From JACCZX01 sp963729165 (lineage in GTDB: Bacteria; Pseudomonadota; Gammaproteobacteria; Burkholderiales; Burkholderiaceae_F), in assembly GCA_963729165.1 (NCBI GenBank), contig CAVSMM010000009.1, forward strand, positions 1 through 64,000: a DNA stretch of 64,000 nucleotides, read 5' to 3'. The notes below the pieces were generated by a model, which saw only the letters and a program-made list of their open reading frames with translations, was not told the origin of the DNA and made no database searches. Made by a program: the position numbers and the translations under genes. Numbering within the stretch: position 1 is the first letter of the stretch; each line of letters opens with the position of its first letter. Positions 45,336 to 54,366 of this stretch are shown here, piece after piece.

Positions 45336-46294
45336 ATGCGCGCACACAACATTCTTGAAACGATCGGCAATACGCCGACGATTCGCGTAAATCGCCTGTT
45401 CCGTGACATCGCTCCGGCCGCTGAAGTGTGGATCAAATCGGAGCGCGCGAACCCGGGCAGGTTCGATCAAGGACCGCATCGCGCTGTCGATGATCGAGGC
45501 CGCCGAAGCGAGCGGCGAGCTCGAAGCGCGACGGAACGATCATCGAGCCGACGTCGGGCAACACCGGGATCGGCCTGGCGATGGTCGCTGCGGTCAAGGG
45601 CTATCCGCTGGTACTGGTGATGCCCGACAGCATGTCGATCGAGCGCCGCCGCTTGATGCTCGCCTACGGCGCGAAGTTCGAGCTGACGCCGCGCGAGAAA
45701 GGCATGCCGGGCGCAATCGAGCGCGCGAAGCAGCTGGTGGCGCAAACGCCGGGCGCATGGATGCCGCAGCAGTTCGACAATCCGGCCAACATCGACGTGC
45801 ATGTGCGCACCACCGCGCAGGAAGTGCTGCGTGATTTTCCCGAGGGACTCGACGCGGTCATCACGGGTGTCGGCACCGGCGGCCATATCACCGCGCTCGC
45901 GCAGGTGCTGAAGCCGAAGTGGTCGCAGCTGAAAGTATTCGCGGTCGAGCCGGCGGCGTCGCCGGTGATCTCGGGCGGCAAGCCGTCGCCGCATCCGATT
46001 CAAGGCATCGGCGCCGGCTTCATCCCGAACAATCTGAAGATCGAGTTGCTCGACGGCGTGATACTGGTCGAAGCCGAAGAAGCGCGCGAGATGGCGCGCC
46101 GCGCCGCGCGCGAAGAAGGTGTGCTGGTCGGGATTTCGTCCGGCGCGGCGCTCGCCGCAATCGCGAAGAAGCTGCCCGAGCTGAAGAAGGACGCGCGCGT
46201 GCTCGGGTTCAACTACGACACCGGCGAGCGCTATCTGTCGATCGAAGGGTTCCTGCCCGCCGAGACCGCCCGGTCATTTAGCGGTGCTACTTGA
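45336..46294 (+). CDS. cysK: Cysteine synthase, two frame breaks
   Basis: This O-acetylserine sulfhydrylase of about 318 residues makes cysteine from O-acetylserine and sulfide or thiosulfate. It has ILETIGNTPTIRVNRL, GSIKDRIALSMIEAAE with the PLP lysine, EPTSGNTGIGLAMVAAVKG, VITGVGTGGHITALAQ and IQGIGAGFIPNNL. Single extra bases near 45463 and about 45530 place the first three parts in different frames; the remaining 237 residues are unbroken. It converges with the YeeE/rhodanese operon (one base between ends), so the three sulfur genes form one locus. Confidence 0.85.
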
Positions 46295-46295
46295 G

Positions 46296-47631
46296 CTAAT
46301 GGCGCCGCGCAGTGACCTGCGCCTTCGACCTTGTCCTGGCCAAGCTGCCACGGCGGTGGCTCGTCGAAGCGGTTGTGCGGCGTCGCGCGTGACCAGTCGA
46401 TCGCGATGAAAGCAAGACGCCGAGGCCCAGAAGATCACCGCGAAAAGAGCGTGCGCTGAGCTTCATGCTTTGCAGTCCCAGGCGGTCGCGCAACGGAACG
46501 CCGAGGAACGAGCCCGCAAACGCGGCAGCGAACCAGACCCAGCCGTGCAGGCTGCCGGTGGAGATCCCGGAAAAATACGCGCCGACATTGCAGCCGAACG
46601 CGAGCCGCGCCGAGTAGCCGAGCACCAGGCCCGTAACGACCGCGGCCAGCCACTGTTTGCCGCTTGCCTGCGTGACGCGGGCGCGCGTGGCCGCGCAGAT
46701 TGGCGGCGATCAGCGCGCCGACCAGCAGGCCGAGATTGGTGACCGAGGTGACGTCGGTCAGCAACGACGATTGGATGTGCAGCTGTTGGGCTTCGCGGCC
46801 CCAGAACGCGTTGGCCGCGAGGTCGACGCCGAGCCACGTCGCGATCTTGGCGCCCCACAGCCCCAGCCCGTAGACGATGCCCCACGGTCTGGCCGGCGAC
46901 GATCAGATTCAGCACCGCGAACACAGCGAGCAGGACCGCGCCGATGTAGATACCGCGCCCCTTGCCATGGGTGTCGGTGCGCTTGCGGCGTTGCGCCAGA
47001 ACCAGGTGCCGAGAGCGCCGAACACCGCAAGCTTGCAGCGCCAACGGCAACGGCCACACCGATGTGTTCGGGCAGCGACACCGGCGGCAAGCTGCCGAGC
47101 GCCAGCCAGCGGTCGAGATGGCAGCGCCCGAGGAAGCTGCCGGCGATGAAGCCCGGCAGCACCGCCAGCGAAAAGCCGTTGCCCAGCCCCGCCTTGTACA
47201 GCGTGCCCGAGCCGCAGCCATCGGCAACCTGCATCGCGGCGCCGAACACGAACGCGCCGATCACCAGGCTGACCGACAGCGGCGCAATCGCGCCGCTCAG
47301 TTCGCGGATGCGACGCGATCAGCGGGATCGACACCACCATCGCGAGGCCGATCGCCAGAAACTGGGCGAGAAATCCGGTCGGATCGCGATCGCGGATCCA
47401 GACACGCCAGCCGGTGGTAAACCCGAACGAAACGCCGGCCAGCACGGCGCCAAAGCCAATGCCGACCAGGAACAGAAAGCCCTGCCGCAGTCCGACCAGC
47501 CACGTGATCGCAAGCCACGCGGCGACTGCGCGATGACCAGCGGCGAGTTCGCTACGCGCGAGATCGGACCCTGCTGAGCCGCGGACCGACGACGTGCCGT
47601 CGCCTGAGACCGCATCGACCGAGGCGGCCAT
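46296..47631 (-). CDS. YeeE/YedE-family sulfur transport membrane protein, about six frame breaks
   Basis: This is a polytopic membrane protein of roughly 400 residues. Recognisable spans in order are AWLAITWLVGLRQGFLFLVG, FLAQFLAIGLAMVVSIPLIA, VIGAFVFGAAMQVADGCGSG with TLYKAGLGNGFSLAVLPGFI, IYIGAVLLAVFAVLNLIVAG, and LAFGCNVGAYFSGISTGSLH then GWVWFAAAFAGSFLG. The cysteine motifs ADGCGSGTLY and FGCNVGA are the conserved thiosulfate-relay cysteines of TsuA-type transporters. Breaks are scattered between 47310 and 46640. Its ATG overlaps the rhodanese TGA as TGATG, so the two are coupled. It likely imports thiosulfate or a related sulfur species. Confidence 0.75.
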
Positions 47632-48581
47632 CACGCGCCGCTGGCCACCTTCAGCTGCAGCCAGAACTGCTGCAGCCGGCTCGGTACGTTGTCCATCGCC
47701 AGGCCGGCGTTGGACCACGCCGACGATCGATTCCGGGATAGAGCTTCACGTCGCTTTGGCCAAGCAATTCAGACAGCACGAACCAGTTGGTCGCCGCCCA
47801 GTGCCCGGTGTTGCAGAACGAAATCGTCGGCTGGTCGGTCTGCATGCCGCTTCTGCGTGCGACACGCTTGATGTCGGCCGACGGCAGCAGCTGCGCGTCG
47901 CTCGTGAACCAGACGTCGTGACTGACGTTCTTCGCGCCGACGATCGTTCCCGGCGTCTTGCGCCGCCGCATGGCGCGTCTCGCCGGCAAAAAATGCGCGC
48001 GGGCCGCGCGTCGAGCAATCGCGCCGAACCATTGCCGACCACCTGCGCGACTTCGTCCTGCGTGGCGATCAGCGTCGGGTCGAGCGTGACCGGAACTTCG
48101 ACGGTGACGCCGGCCGCACCTTCGGTCGATCAGCGGCAGACCGGCAGCGCGCCACGCTTTCATGCCGCCGTTCAGAATCGACAGCTTCGGCACTCCGGCC
48201 GCTTTCAGCGTCCAGTAGACCCGCGCGGCCGAACCGAAGTCGGTCGAGTCCCTGCCTTCGTACACGACCACCACCGGAGTCGTCCGATCGATGCCAAGCG
48301 ACTGGATCAGCGCCGTCAGCGCCTCTTCGTCGGCAGCTTGCCGGGATTGTCCTTGGCCCGCGCCATTCGAGTACGGCGCGTGCTGCGCGCCTACGATGTG
48401 ACCACCTTCGTATAGCGGACTGGCCGTCGACGGCTTCACGAATGTCAACGATGCGTAAATTCGGATCACCCAGCTTCGCGGCTAGTTCGGCGGGGGCGAG
48501 CAAAGGCTGCGCGATCGCGGCACGCGCGCATGCAAGCGAGATCAGCAATGAACCAAGTAGTCGAATCACGGGACGCAGCAC
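47631..48581 (-). CDS. Two-domain rhodanese-type sulfurtransferase, secreted, six frame breaks
   Basis: This protein of about 310 residues has a Sec-type leader (LLGSLLISLACARAAIAQ) after a GTG near 48581, so it should work in the periplasm. The first rhodanese domain reads LGDPNLRIVDIREA, GGHIVGAQHAPYSN and TPVVVVYEGRDSTDFGSAAR. The second has ARLLDARPARIF, KTPGTIVGAKNVSHDVW and the active loop FCNTGHWAATNWFVLSELLG with its cysteine. The end reads YPESIVGWSNAGLAMDNVP once two extra bases are removed. Breaks: about 48412, 48122, 47995, 47955, 47732 and 47715, all one extra base. It is coupled to the YeeE gene. Confidence 0.75.
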
Positions 48582-48686
48582 GTCATGCAAGTCTGGCTGG
48601 CTAGCCGACGATGATGCCTCAACTGTCGCCTTGCAAGGCGTTCGATCCGGCATGTGCTTATTCGCGATGAAGCACCACCGCGCTGC

Positions 48687-49280
48687 ATGAGTACCGCGTT
48701 TCGCAGATTGGTTGTTCTGGTGATTGTGGCCGCGGTTGCCGCGTCGCTGGCCTACCTGGCGTGGCCGTGGCTGAAGAACGCGATGTACGTGAGCGAGCTC
48801 GTCGCCGAAGAGCCGCCGCAGACCCTCCCGATTCCGGTACAGGGAGTATCCATGCGCGCCGTGCGCGACACGTTCGGTGCGCCGCGGCCGGGCGATCGCA
48901 TCCATGAGGGCGTCGATATCTTTGCGCCACGTGGCACGCCGGTATTGTCGACTACGCGCGGTCTGGTAGCGCGCATCGGAGAAAACAGTCTGGGCGGCAC
49001 GGTCGTGTGGGTGCTGGGTCCCGGTGGAGACCGACACTATTACGCGCACTTGAACAGCGTCGCCGACATCAAGATCGGACAGCGCGTTGTGCCGGGCGAC
49101 GTGCTGGGCACGGTTGGCACCAGCGGTAATGCGCGCGGCACGCCGCCGCATCTGCATTACGGCGTTTATCGACGCGGCCAGGGCGCGATCAATCCGTTTC
49201 CGCTGCTGATCAATCGTCCTGCGGAACCCAAGCCGCCTGCGCGTGGGCGGGCCTCTCCCGCAGATCGAGGCGCCGAGTGA
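48687..49280 (+). CDS. M23-family (LytM) metallopeptidase, membrane-anchored
   Basis: This encodes 197 residues from ATG 48687. An N-terminal anchor (LVVLVIVAAVAASLAYLAW) precedes a short stalk and the peptidase domain (about residues 65-165). Zinc and catalytic residues appear in RIHEGVDIFAPRGTPV (HxxxD), HYYAHLNS and PPHLHYGVY (HxH). All ligands are present, so it could cut peptidoglycan cross-links and is not a degenerate EnvC-type activator. Its TGA overlaps the GTG of the PCMT gene (GTGA), so the two are coupled. Confidence 0.85.
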   Translation: MSTAFRRLVVLVIVAAVAASLAYLAWPWLKNAMYVSELVAEEPPQTLPIPVQGVSMRAVRDTFGAPRPGDRIHEGVDIFAPRGTPVLSTTRGLVARIGENSLGGTVVWVLGPGGDRHYYAHLNSVADIKIGQRVVPGDVLGTVGTSGNARGTPPHLHYGVYRRGQGAINPFPLLINRPAEPKPPARGRASPADRGAE

Positions 49281-50014
49281 CCGTGTCGCGCCGGTACGTA
49301 CTGCGTGCTATCGCTCTGGCGTGTGCCGGTGCCTGGTTCAGCCACGGCCGCGCACAAGACCGGTACGCGATGGCGCGTGAAAGGCTGCTGCGCGAAATCG
49401 AAAACGATATGCGCGCGACCGCAAGCGAAACCGGCCTTGCGATGCTCAGCGACGCGGTGCGGCGCGCTATGGGTACGGTAGCGCGCGAGCATTTCGTGCC
49501 TCCGTATCTCGCGTCTGCCGCGTACGAGAACCGACCCTTGCCGATCGGCGAGGGGCAGACGATCTCGCAGCCGTTCATCGTCGCGCTGATGACCGAGTTG
49601 CTGCAGCCGAAGTCGAGCCACGTCGTGCTCGAAGTCGGCACAGGTTCGGGCTATCAGGCCGCCGTGTTGGCGGAGTGTGTCGCCAAGGTGTACTCCATCG
49701 AGATCGTCGCGGCGCTTGCGCAGCGGGCGCGGAGCGCGCTTGATGCCGCCGGCTATCGCAACGTTGAAACTCGTACTGGAGACGGCTATCTGGGCTGGCC
49801 CGAAGCGGCACCGTTTGACGGCATCGTTGTCACTGCTGCGCCCGATCACGTGCCACCGCGGCTGGTGGAACAGCTCAAGCCTGGAGGCCGCCTCGTAATT
49901 CCGGTCGGACCGCATCGATCGACACAGGAACTGCTGGTAATCGAAGCAGGTCGCGACGGGCGCGCACTGACGCGCCGCACGATCGCCGTCCGTTTTGTGC
50001 CGCTCACGCGCTGA
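49277..50014 (+). CDS. pcm: Protein-L-isoaspartate O-methyltransferase with signal peptide
   Basis: This 245-residue SAM-dependent repair methyltransferase has ENRPLPIGEGQTISQPFIVA and the SAM loop VVLEVGTGSGYQAAVLA, then KPGGRLVIPVG. Unlike cytoplasmic Pcm it begins with a leader (RRYVLRAIALACAGAWFSHG then RAQ) that looks like a Tat or Sec export signal, so it may act in the periplasm, where S-adenosylmethionine is not known to be available. GTG 49277 overlaps the M23 stop. The pair may act together in envelope maintenance, which is inference. Confidence 0.85.
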   Translation: MTVSRRYVLRAIALACAGAWFSHGRAQDRYAMARERLLREIENDMRATASETGLAMLSDAVRRAMGTVAREHFVPPYLASAAYENRPLPIGEGQTISQPFIVALMTELLQPKSSHVVLEVGTGSGYQAAVLAECVAKVYSIEIVAALAQRARSALDAAGYRNVETRTGDGYLGWPEAAPFDGIVVTAAPDHVPPRLVEQLKPGGRLVIPVGPHRSTQELLVIEAGRDGRALTRRTIAVRFVPLTR

Positions 50015-50072
50015 GCGCCTGATGAAGCGGTCGGTTGGCTAGACTGCGAGTCCTTCACTGACCTGCGATGCA

Positions 50073-51057
50073 ATGAACTATCGCCGCCTTGGCCGCTCCG
50101 GCTTGAGAGTTTCGGAACTCTCGTTCGGTTCATGGGTGACGTACGGAAATCAGGTCGATACGCGCGCGGCTCGCGAGTTGATGGCCGCCGCCTACGACGC
50201 CGGTGTCAATTTTTTCGATAACGCCGAGATTTACGCGCGAGGCCAGAGTGAACAGATCATGGGCGCGGTGTTGAAGGAGCTCGCGTGGCCGCGGCTCAAG
50301 TATGTGGTGTCGACCAAGTTTTACTGGGGCATGGCGGTCGGCAAAGGGGACTTTCCGAACGAGCGCAACACGCTGAACCGCAAGTATCTTCGGCAGGCAA
50401 TCGACGGTTCGCTGAAGCGGCTACAGCTCGACTATGTCGATCTGGTGTTCTGCCATCGCGCCGACCCGAATACGCCGATCGAGGAAACCGTGTGGGCGAT
50501 GCACGACATGGTCGAGCGCGGGCAGGCGCTTTACTGGGGCACCAGTGAGTGGACGGCTGAAGAAATTCGCGCTGCATGGGACATCGCCGACAAACGCAAC
50601 CTGCACAAGCCGGTGATGGAGCAGCCGCAATACAACCTATTCCATCGCAAGCGTGTCGAGCAGGAATACAGGCGCGCTGTATGAAGACATCGGCCTCGGG
50701 TTGACAACGTGGAGCCCGCTAGCGTCGGGATTGTTATCCGGCAAGTATCGGAAAGGGGTGCCCGCCGGATCCCGCGGCGCGCTCGAAAGCTATGCATTCT
50801 TGCGCGAGGGCTGACGGATCCGGTCAAGAACGACGCAGTCGGGCAGCTCGAGATCGGTGGCGCGCGAGCTTTCATGCACACTTGCACAATTGTCGCTCGC
50901 CTGGTGTCTTGCGAACCCGCATGTCAGCACAGTGATCACCGGCGCGACTAAGGTCGAACAGGTCAGGGAAAACATGAAGGCGCTCGAAGTTGTGCCGAAG
51001 CTCACGGCGGATGTTTTGAGTCGGATCGATGCAATCGTCGGGCCGAACGTTGAATAA
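50073..51057 (+). CDS. Aldo/keto reductase (potassium-channel beta-like), three frame breaks
   Basis: This NADPH-dependent reductase of about 325 residues has YRRLGRSGLRVSELSFGSW, the catalytic Asp and Tyr in FFDNAEIYARGQSEQIMG, KYVVSTKFYW (Lys) and YVDLVFCHRADPNTP (His). The C-terminal NADPH site is split by breaks near 50670 (+1), 50808 (-1) and 50855 (+1): TTWSPLASGLLSGKYRKG, then LAWCLANPHVSTVITGATKV. The order of these motifs is normal for the KCNAB/YghZ group. The end of this gene was copied into the PASTA tandem duplication at 52195-52300. Confidence 0.8.
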
Positions 51058-51112
51058 TGCGTCGTCGGTGGGGTGCGCTCGTTGCCCCGGGCAGGCGACG
51101 GGTGGACAGACG

Positions 51113-52153
51113 ATGCGCGCCAAGATTGGATTGTTGCTGAGTGCGTTCTTGCTGACCGGTGCGACCGCAGCAGCCGCAGCGCAGCCAGTGCCTTGCGCCT
51201 CGGTGGCGCCGGAAGTGCGCGAACGGGTACGGGAAGCCGGCGCGTGCCGCGATGACAAGCCCGCCGATGGAGCATCGACACCCGCCTCGACGCCGTCCGC
51301 CACCGTCATGATGAAACTGTCGGACGGAACCGTAGTGAGGATTCCGGTTGAGATCAGCTCAAGCGTCAACGGCGGGCGCAAGCACCCGGCGACCCACGAG
51401 ACTGCCCCGCCGAAGAGCGTGCCTTCAGAGAGCGCGGCCGCGCAATCCAAGCCGGGTGCTCCCGTCTCGGTTCCGGCATCGCCGAGGCTCCAGGTCCCGG
51501 ATTTAGTCGGCCGCAGCTATGCCGACGCTGAACGTGCGCTGGCCGAATTTAAAGTCGATCGAATCGAAACGGCCAGTGCCGCCCCCGCCGGGGAAGTCCG
51601 CGCGCAGGATCCGGCCCCGGGCACGCTTGTGCTTCGGGGAAGCACGATCCGCCTGCAGGTGTCGGACGGCTCGCTTGCCAGCGCGGCAGGCGCGAGCGTG
51701 GACACGGTGCCCACTACCGCTGCTGCACCCGCGGCTGCGCCTGAAGCGCCGGTGACCGACCTCACGCCTGCATCCGCAACGAACCCACCGCCAGCACCCG
51801 CAACTAACCCAGCGCCAGCCGCTCAGCTTGCACCGCGCGGTCGATTTCCGATCTCGTTTCCGGCGAGTGCTGCGCTCATTCTCGGTGCGGGCGTGTTGCT
51901 TGGTCTGTTGCTGGGCGCACTGTTAATGCGTCAATGGCAGCTGCGTCGTCGGCTGGCGGCCGACGACAACGCTGCGCTTCGCCCAGCGCTCTTTCAGCAT
52001 CAGCCGCCGGTCGAAACCGCGTTAAGGACCGAAGCGATGCCCGAAATTAGATTCGCTGCTCGTCTCGATCCGGGCGAAACAACGATTGAGTTCGCCCCGC
52101 TTCTCGACAGCGACGCAGTCGCCCTTGAGCAGTCGAGCGACCAGCATGCGTAG
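51113..52153 (+). CDS. PASTA-domain type I membrane protein, paralog 1
   Basis: This 346-residue protein has a signal peptide (GLLLSAFLLTGATAAAAAQ) and an N-terminal Cys28...Cys45 pair (Cys-x16-Cys, ending GACRD) shared with two neighbours. One PASTA repeat lies at about 128-187 (VPDLVGRSYADAERALAEFK to IRLQVSDGS). A long Ala/Pro linker leads to one membrane span at about 248-272 (SAALILGAGVLLGLLLGALL) and a basic stop-transfer RRR. The cytoplasmic tail has the motif FAARLDPGETTIEF. PASTA domains bind muropeptides in Ser/Thr kinases and PBPs, but no kinase or transpeptidase domain is present. It probably senses or binds cell-wall material in the periplasm. Confidence 0.75.
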   Translation: MRAKIGLLLSAFLLTGATAAAAAQPVPCASVAPEVRERVREAGACRDDKPADGASTPASTPSATVMMKLSDGTVVRIPVEISSSVNGGRKHPATHETAPPKSVPSESAAAQSKPGAPVSVPASPRLQVPDLVGRSYADAERALAEFKVDRIETASAAPAGEVRAQDPAPGTLVLRGSTIRLQVSDGSLASAAGASVDTVPTTAAAPAAAPEAPVTDLTPASATNPPPAPATNPAPAAQLAPRGRFPISFPASAALILGAGVLLGLLLGALLMRQWQLRRRLAADDNAALRPALFQHQPPVETALRTEAMPEIRFAARLDPGETTIEFAPLLDSDAVALEQSSDQHA

Positions 52154-52194
52154 CGACGACGGGCTGCGCCTGCCGATCGAAGCACTGCGGCCCG

Positions 52195-52300
52195 TGTCGA
52201 CCAGTTAGGGAAAACATGCAGGGTTGGAAGTTGGGCCGATGCTGACGACGGATGTTTGAAGCCGGGTCGACGCAATCGTAGAGCGGAGCGTTGATTGCGC
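52195..52300 (+). pseudogene. Relic of the aldo/keto reductase 3-prime end, copied with the PASTA gene
   Basis: About 100 bases resemble 50955-51057, the last codons of the aldo/keto reductase gene. Paired pieces are GGGAAAACATG at 52208 and 50968, GGATGTTTGA/GGATGTTTTGA and TCGACGCAATCGT/TCGATGCAATCGT. The offset (1240) equals the distance between the starts of PASTA paralogs 1 and 2. It has no start and several small indels, so it is not translated usefully. It marks the left edge of an old tandem duplication. Confidence 0.6.
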
Positions 52301-52353
52301 TTGGCGCGCCTGGTGGCTCGCTGATTGCCTCCGGGTAGCCGGGTGGACGGACG

Positions 52354-53694
52354 ATGCGAATGAAGCAATTGCTGCGACCGTGCGTAATACTTTCACTGGC
52401 CAGCACCGTGATGGCGGCAACGGCCCAGGGAGTGTTGCCCGCATGTAGCTCGTTGCCGACAGCCGAGCGTGAGAGGGCGCAAGTCATTGGTGCTTGTCGC
52501 GAGGTCGCGCCGATCATCGACGTTGCACCCAGGCGCGTTCAGAGAGCGCCGTCGGTGGTTGCCCCAGTTCCTGGTGTCGTCGGACTGAGCTTTGACGACG
52601 CCCGTGACAGACTGGTGGGCTTCACTGTCAGGCGCTCGTATATTCCCAGCGCCGAACCGGGAGGCACGGTATTGGAGCAGCAGCCCGCGCCACCCGCACG
52701 GCTACCTGCCGGAACGATCGTGCGCGTGGTGCTATCGGACGGAAGTCTGCGGCCCGCTCCGCGCGTAGCCGCGACCGAAATCGACGGCGTGCGCAAACCG
52801 GCTGAACCACCATTTCCCTCGTCAGCAGCGCCGTCCGAGGTGCGGAGACCTTCCGTACCAAAGGGAGCGGTGCCTGCTCGCAGCCCAGCCGAGCCGCAAA
52901 ACTCTCGAGTTTCTTCAAAATCAGCGGTGTTGACCCCGCGCAGTGCTGCCGCGTCATCGAAGGCGCCGGCAAGCCCGGCGAAGGTTGTTCAAGTTCCCGC
53001 GCGCGGTGTCTCTCCGAGCCCAGCGCCCGTTATAGAAACTCTCGAGCTACCGAACGTGGTCGGTCGTAGCTCTGCTGACGCGAGCTCCGCGCTGGCCGAG
53101 TTCAAAGTGGAGCGCATCGAGGTTGTTGCGAATGCTGCGCCGAGTGGCCAGGTGCTTGCTCAGGATCCGGCGCCTGGCACGCCGTTGCCCGCGGGAAGCT
53201 CAATTGGTCTGCAGGTTTCCGATGGCTCACTAGCGAGGGCGAGCACCGCAACGTCGGCAGCGGCTCCGCAGGTTGCGCCAGCGCCAACGCGCCCTGTAGC
53301 GCCCACACCAACTCGAACGCCTTTGACGTTCCCGAGCACCGCCGTCCTTCTATTGATTGCCGGCGTACTGCTGGGCGTCGGTCTGGGCGCACAGTTGATG
53401 CGTCGTTGGTTGGCGAAGCGTCACATTGCCGACGCCGAGACTTTGACCCCGACTTTGGTGCCGGCTCCAGTCGACGCAGGCACACCGCACGAAACGACGT
53501 TTGAGGGCGCTGCGCAGCCTGTCCCCTTGGCAGTTCCTCCGGCGGTTGCGTCTGCGAGCGCTGCATCCGCGATGACCGCAGCAGCGATTACGTTTGCCGC
53601 GCGTCTCGATGAAGGGAAGACAACCGTTGAATTCCCTGCTCCGTCGGACGCTGATGAAATGGCGCTCGAATACTCGAGAGACCTGCATGAATAG
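52354..53694 (+). CDS. PASTA-domain type I membrane protein, paralog 2
   Basis: This 446-residue protein has a signal peptide (VILSLASTVMAATAQG) and the Cys31...Cys48 pair with GACRE. Two PASTA repeats lie at about 72-131 (VPGVVGLSFDDARDRLVGF) and 231-292 (LPNVVGRSSADASSALAEFK), separated by a 95-residue Ser/Pro/Ala linker. One span lies at about 327-349 (STAVLLLIAGVLLGVGLGA), followed by RR. The tail ends with FAARLDEGKTTVEF, matching paralog 1, and an acidic stretch DADEMALEYSRDL. Its stop overlaps the next gene's ATG by 8 bases. No enzyme domain is present. Confidence 0.75.
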   Translation: MRMKQLLRPCVILSLASTVMAATAQGVLPACSSLPTAERERAQVIGACREVAPIIDVAPRRVQRAPSVVAPVPGVVGLSFDDARDRLVGFTVRRSYIPSAEPGGTVLEQQPAPPARLPAGTIVRVVLSDGSLRPAPRVAATEIDGVRKPAEPPFPSSAAPSEVRRPSVPKGAVPARSPAEPQNSRVSSKSAVLTPRSAAASSKAPASPAKVVQVPARGVSPSPAPVIETLELPNVVGRSSADASSALAEFKVERIEVVANAAPSGQVLAQDPAPGTPLPAGSSIGLQVSDGSLARASTATSAAAPQVAPAPTRPVAPTPTRTPLTFPSTAVLLLIAGVLLGVGLGAQLMRRWLAKRHIADAETLTPTLVPAPVDAGTPHETTFEGAAQPVPLAVPPAVASASAASAMTAAAITFAARLDEGKTTVEFPAPSDADEMALEYSRDLHE

Positions 53695-54265
53695 CGGAAT
53701 CAAACTCCAGGCTCCCGTGAGTGTCTCGAGCGAGGACGTTGAAAGAGCGTGGTTCGAGCAGTCCAAGCAAAAGCCGGAAGTTGCGCGTATGCACGAACTT
53801 TTGCGGGGGCAAAATGCGCAGCGCGCAGCCGACGAATTGAATCGCGCGCTCGACATCGATGTATCCGAGGTGCTGTCGCGCGGATGGGCATCGGTGACGG
53901 CGGTACGCAATGCCGTGCAGCTCAGCGCGATGATGCCGGGCCCGCCTGCGATCGTCAGGCTTGAACAGCACAACATCACGTCGACCTCCACGCTGGTGCT
54001 CGAAAGTCATGCGGCAAACAGAGAGCTGCCCGCTCTGCAACTAGCGCTGCAGCTGATCGCCAGCGTGCAAAGCGCAACGCTTGCGATTCGCGATGGCCGG
54101 TTCGAACTCGTCGCGCTGGGGAAAGCGTCCGTCATCGCGCGGCTCACCTACAAGAAGTTGCTGGTCAAGGAGCACACGACCAGCATCGAAGGTGCAGCGC
54201 GCGATCCTTTCAGGCATCAACACACCGCGGCTGACCAGCGAACCGACGTCGATATCGCGATCTAG
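53687..54265 (+). CDS. Unknown cytoplasmic protein within the PASTA cluster
   Basis: This encodes 192 residues from ATG 53687, inside the last codons of PASTA paralog 2, so translation is likely coupled. It has no signal peptide or span. The N-terminal half is helical (VERAWFEQSKQKPEVARMHE, NAQRAADELNRALDIDVSEV). The second half looks like an alpha/beta unit (TSTSTLVLESHAANREL, LQLIASVQSATLAIRDGRFE). I do not recognise a family. As the only soluble protein among three single-span receptors, it is a candidate cytoplasmic partner for their tails, which is inference. The last 20 residues are low in hydrophobicity and could reflect a late frame error. Confidence 0.6.
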   Translation: MNSGIKLQAPVSVSSEDVERAWFEQSKQKPEVARMHELLRGQNAQRAADELNRALDIDVSEVLSRGWASVTAVRNAVQLSAMMPGPPAIVRLEQHNITSTSTLVLESHAANRELPALQLALQLIASVQSATLAIRDGRFELVALGKASVIARLTYKKLLVKEHTTSIEGAARDPFRHQHTAADQRTDVDIAI

Positions 54266-54366
54266 CGCGTCTTCAGCGTTCGGCCGCGCTGTGCGACGGC
54301 CGTCGTCGTTCAGTCACAATGAGACGATCTCTAAGACCGATGGTTCGGCGTCGAATACCTTTTGGC

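Noticed and set aside
46657..47577. Plus-strand 306-residue frame
   Set aside because: It is antisense to the frame-broken YeeE gene, whose hydrophobic spans and cysteine motifs are clear on the minus strand.
48069..49157. Minus-strand 362-residue frame as one gene
   Set aside because: Only its stretch between about 48581 and 48412 is real (rhodanese N-terminus); the upstream part is antisense to the M23 gene and the downstream part is out of frame.
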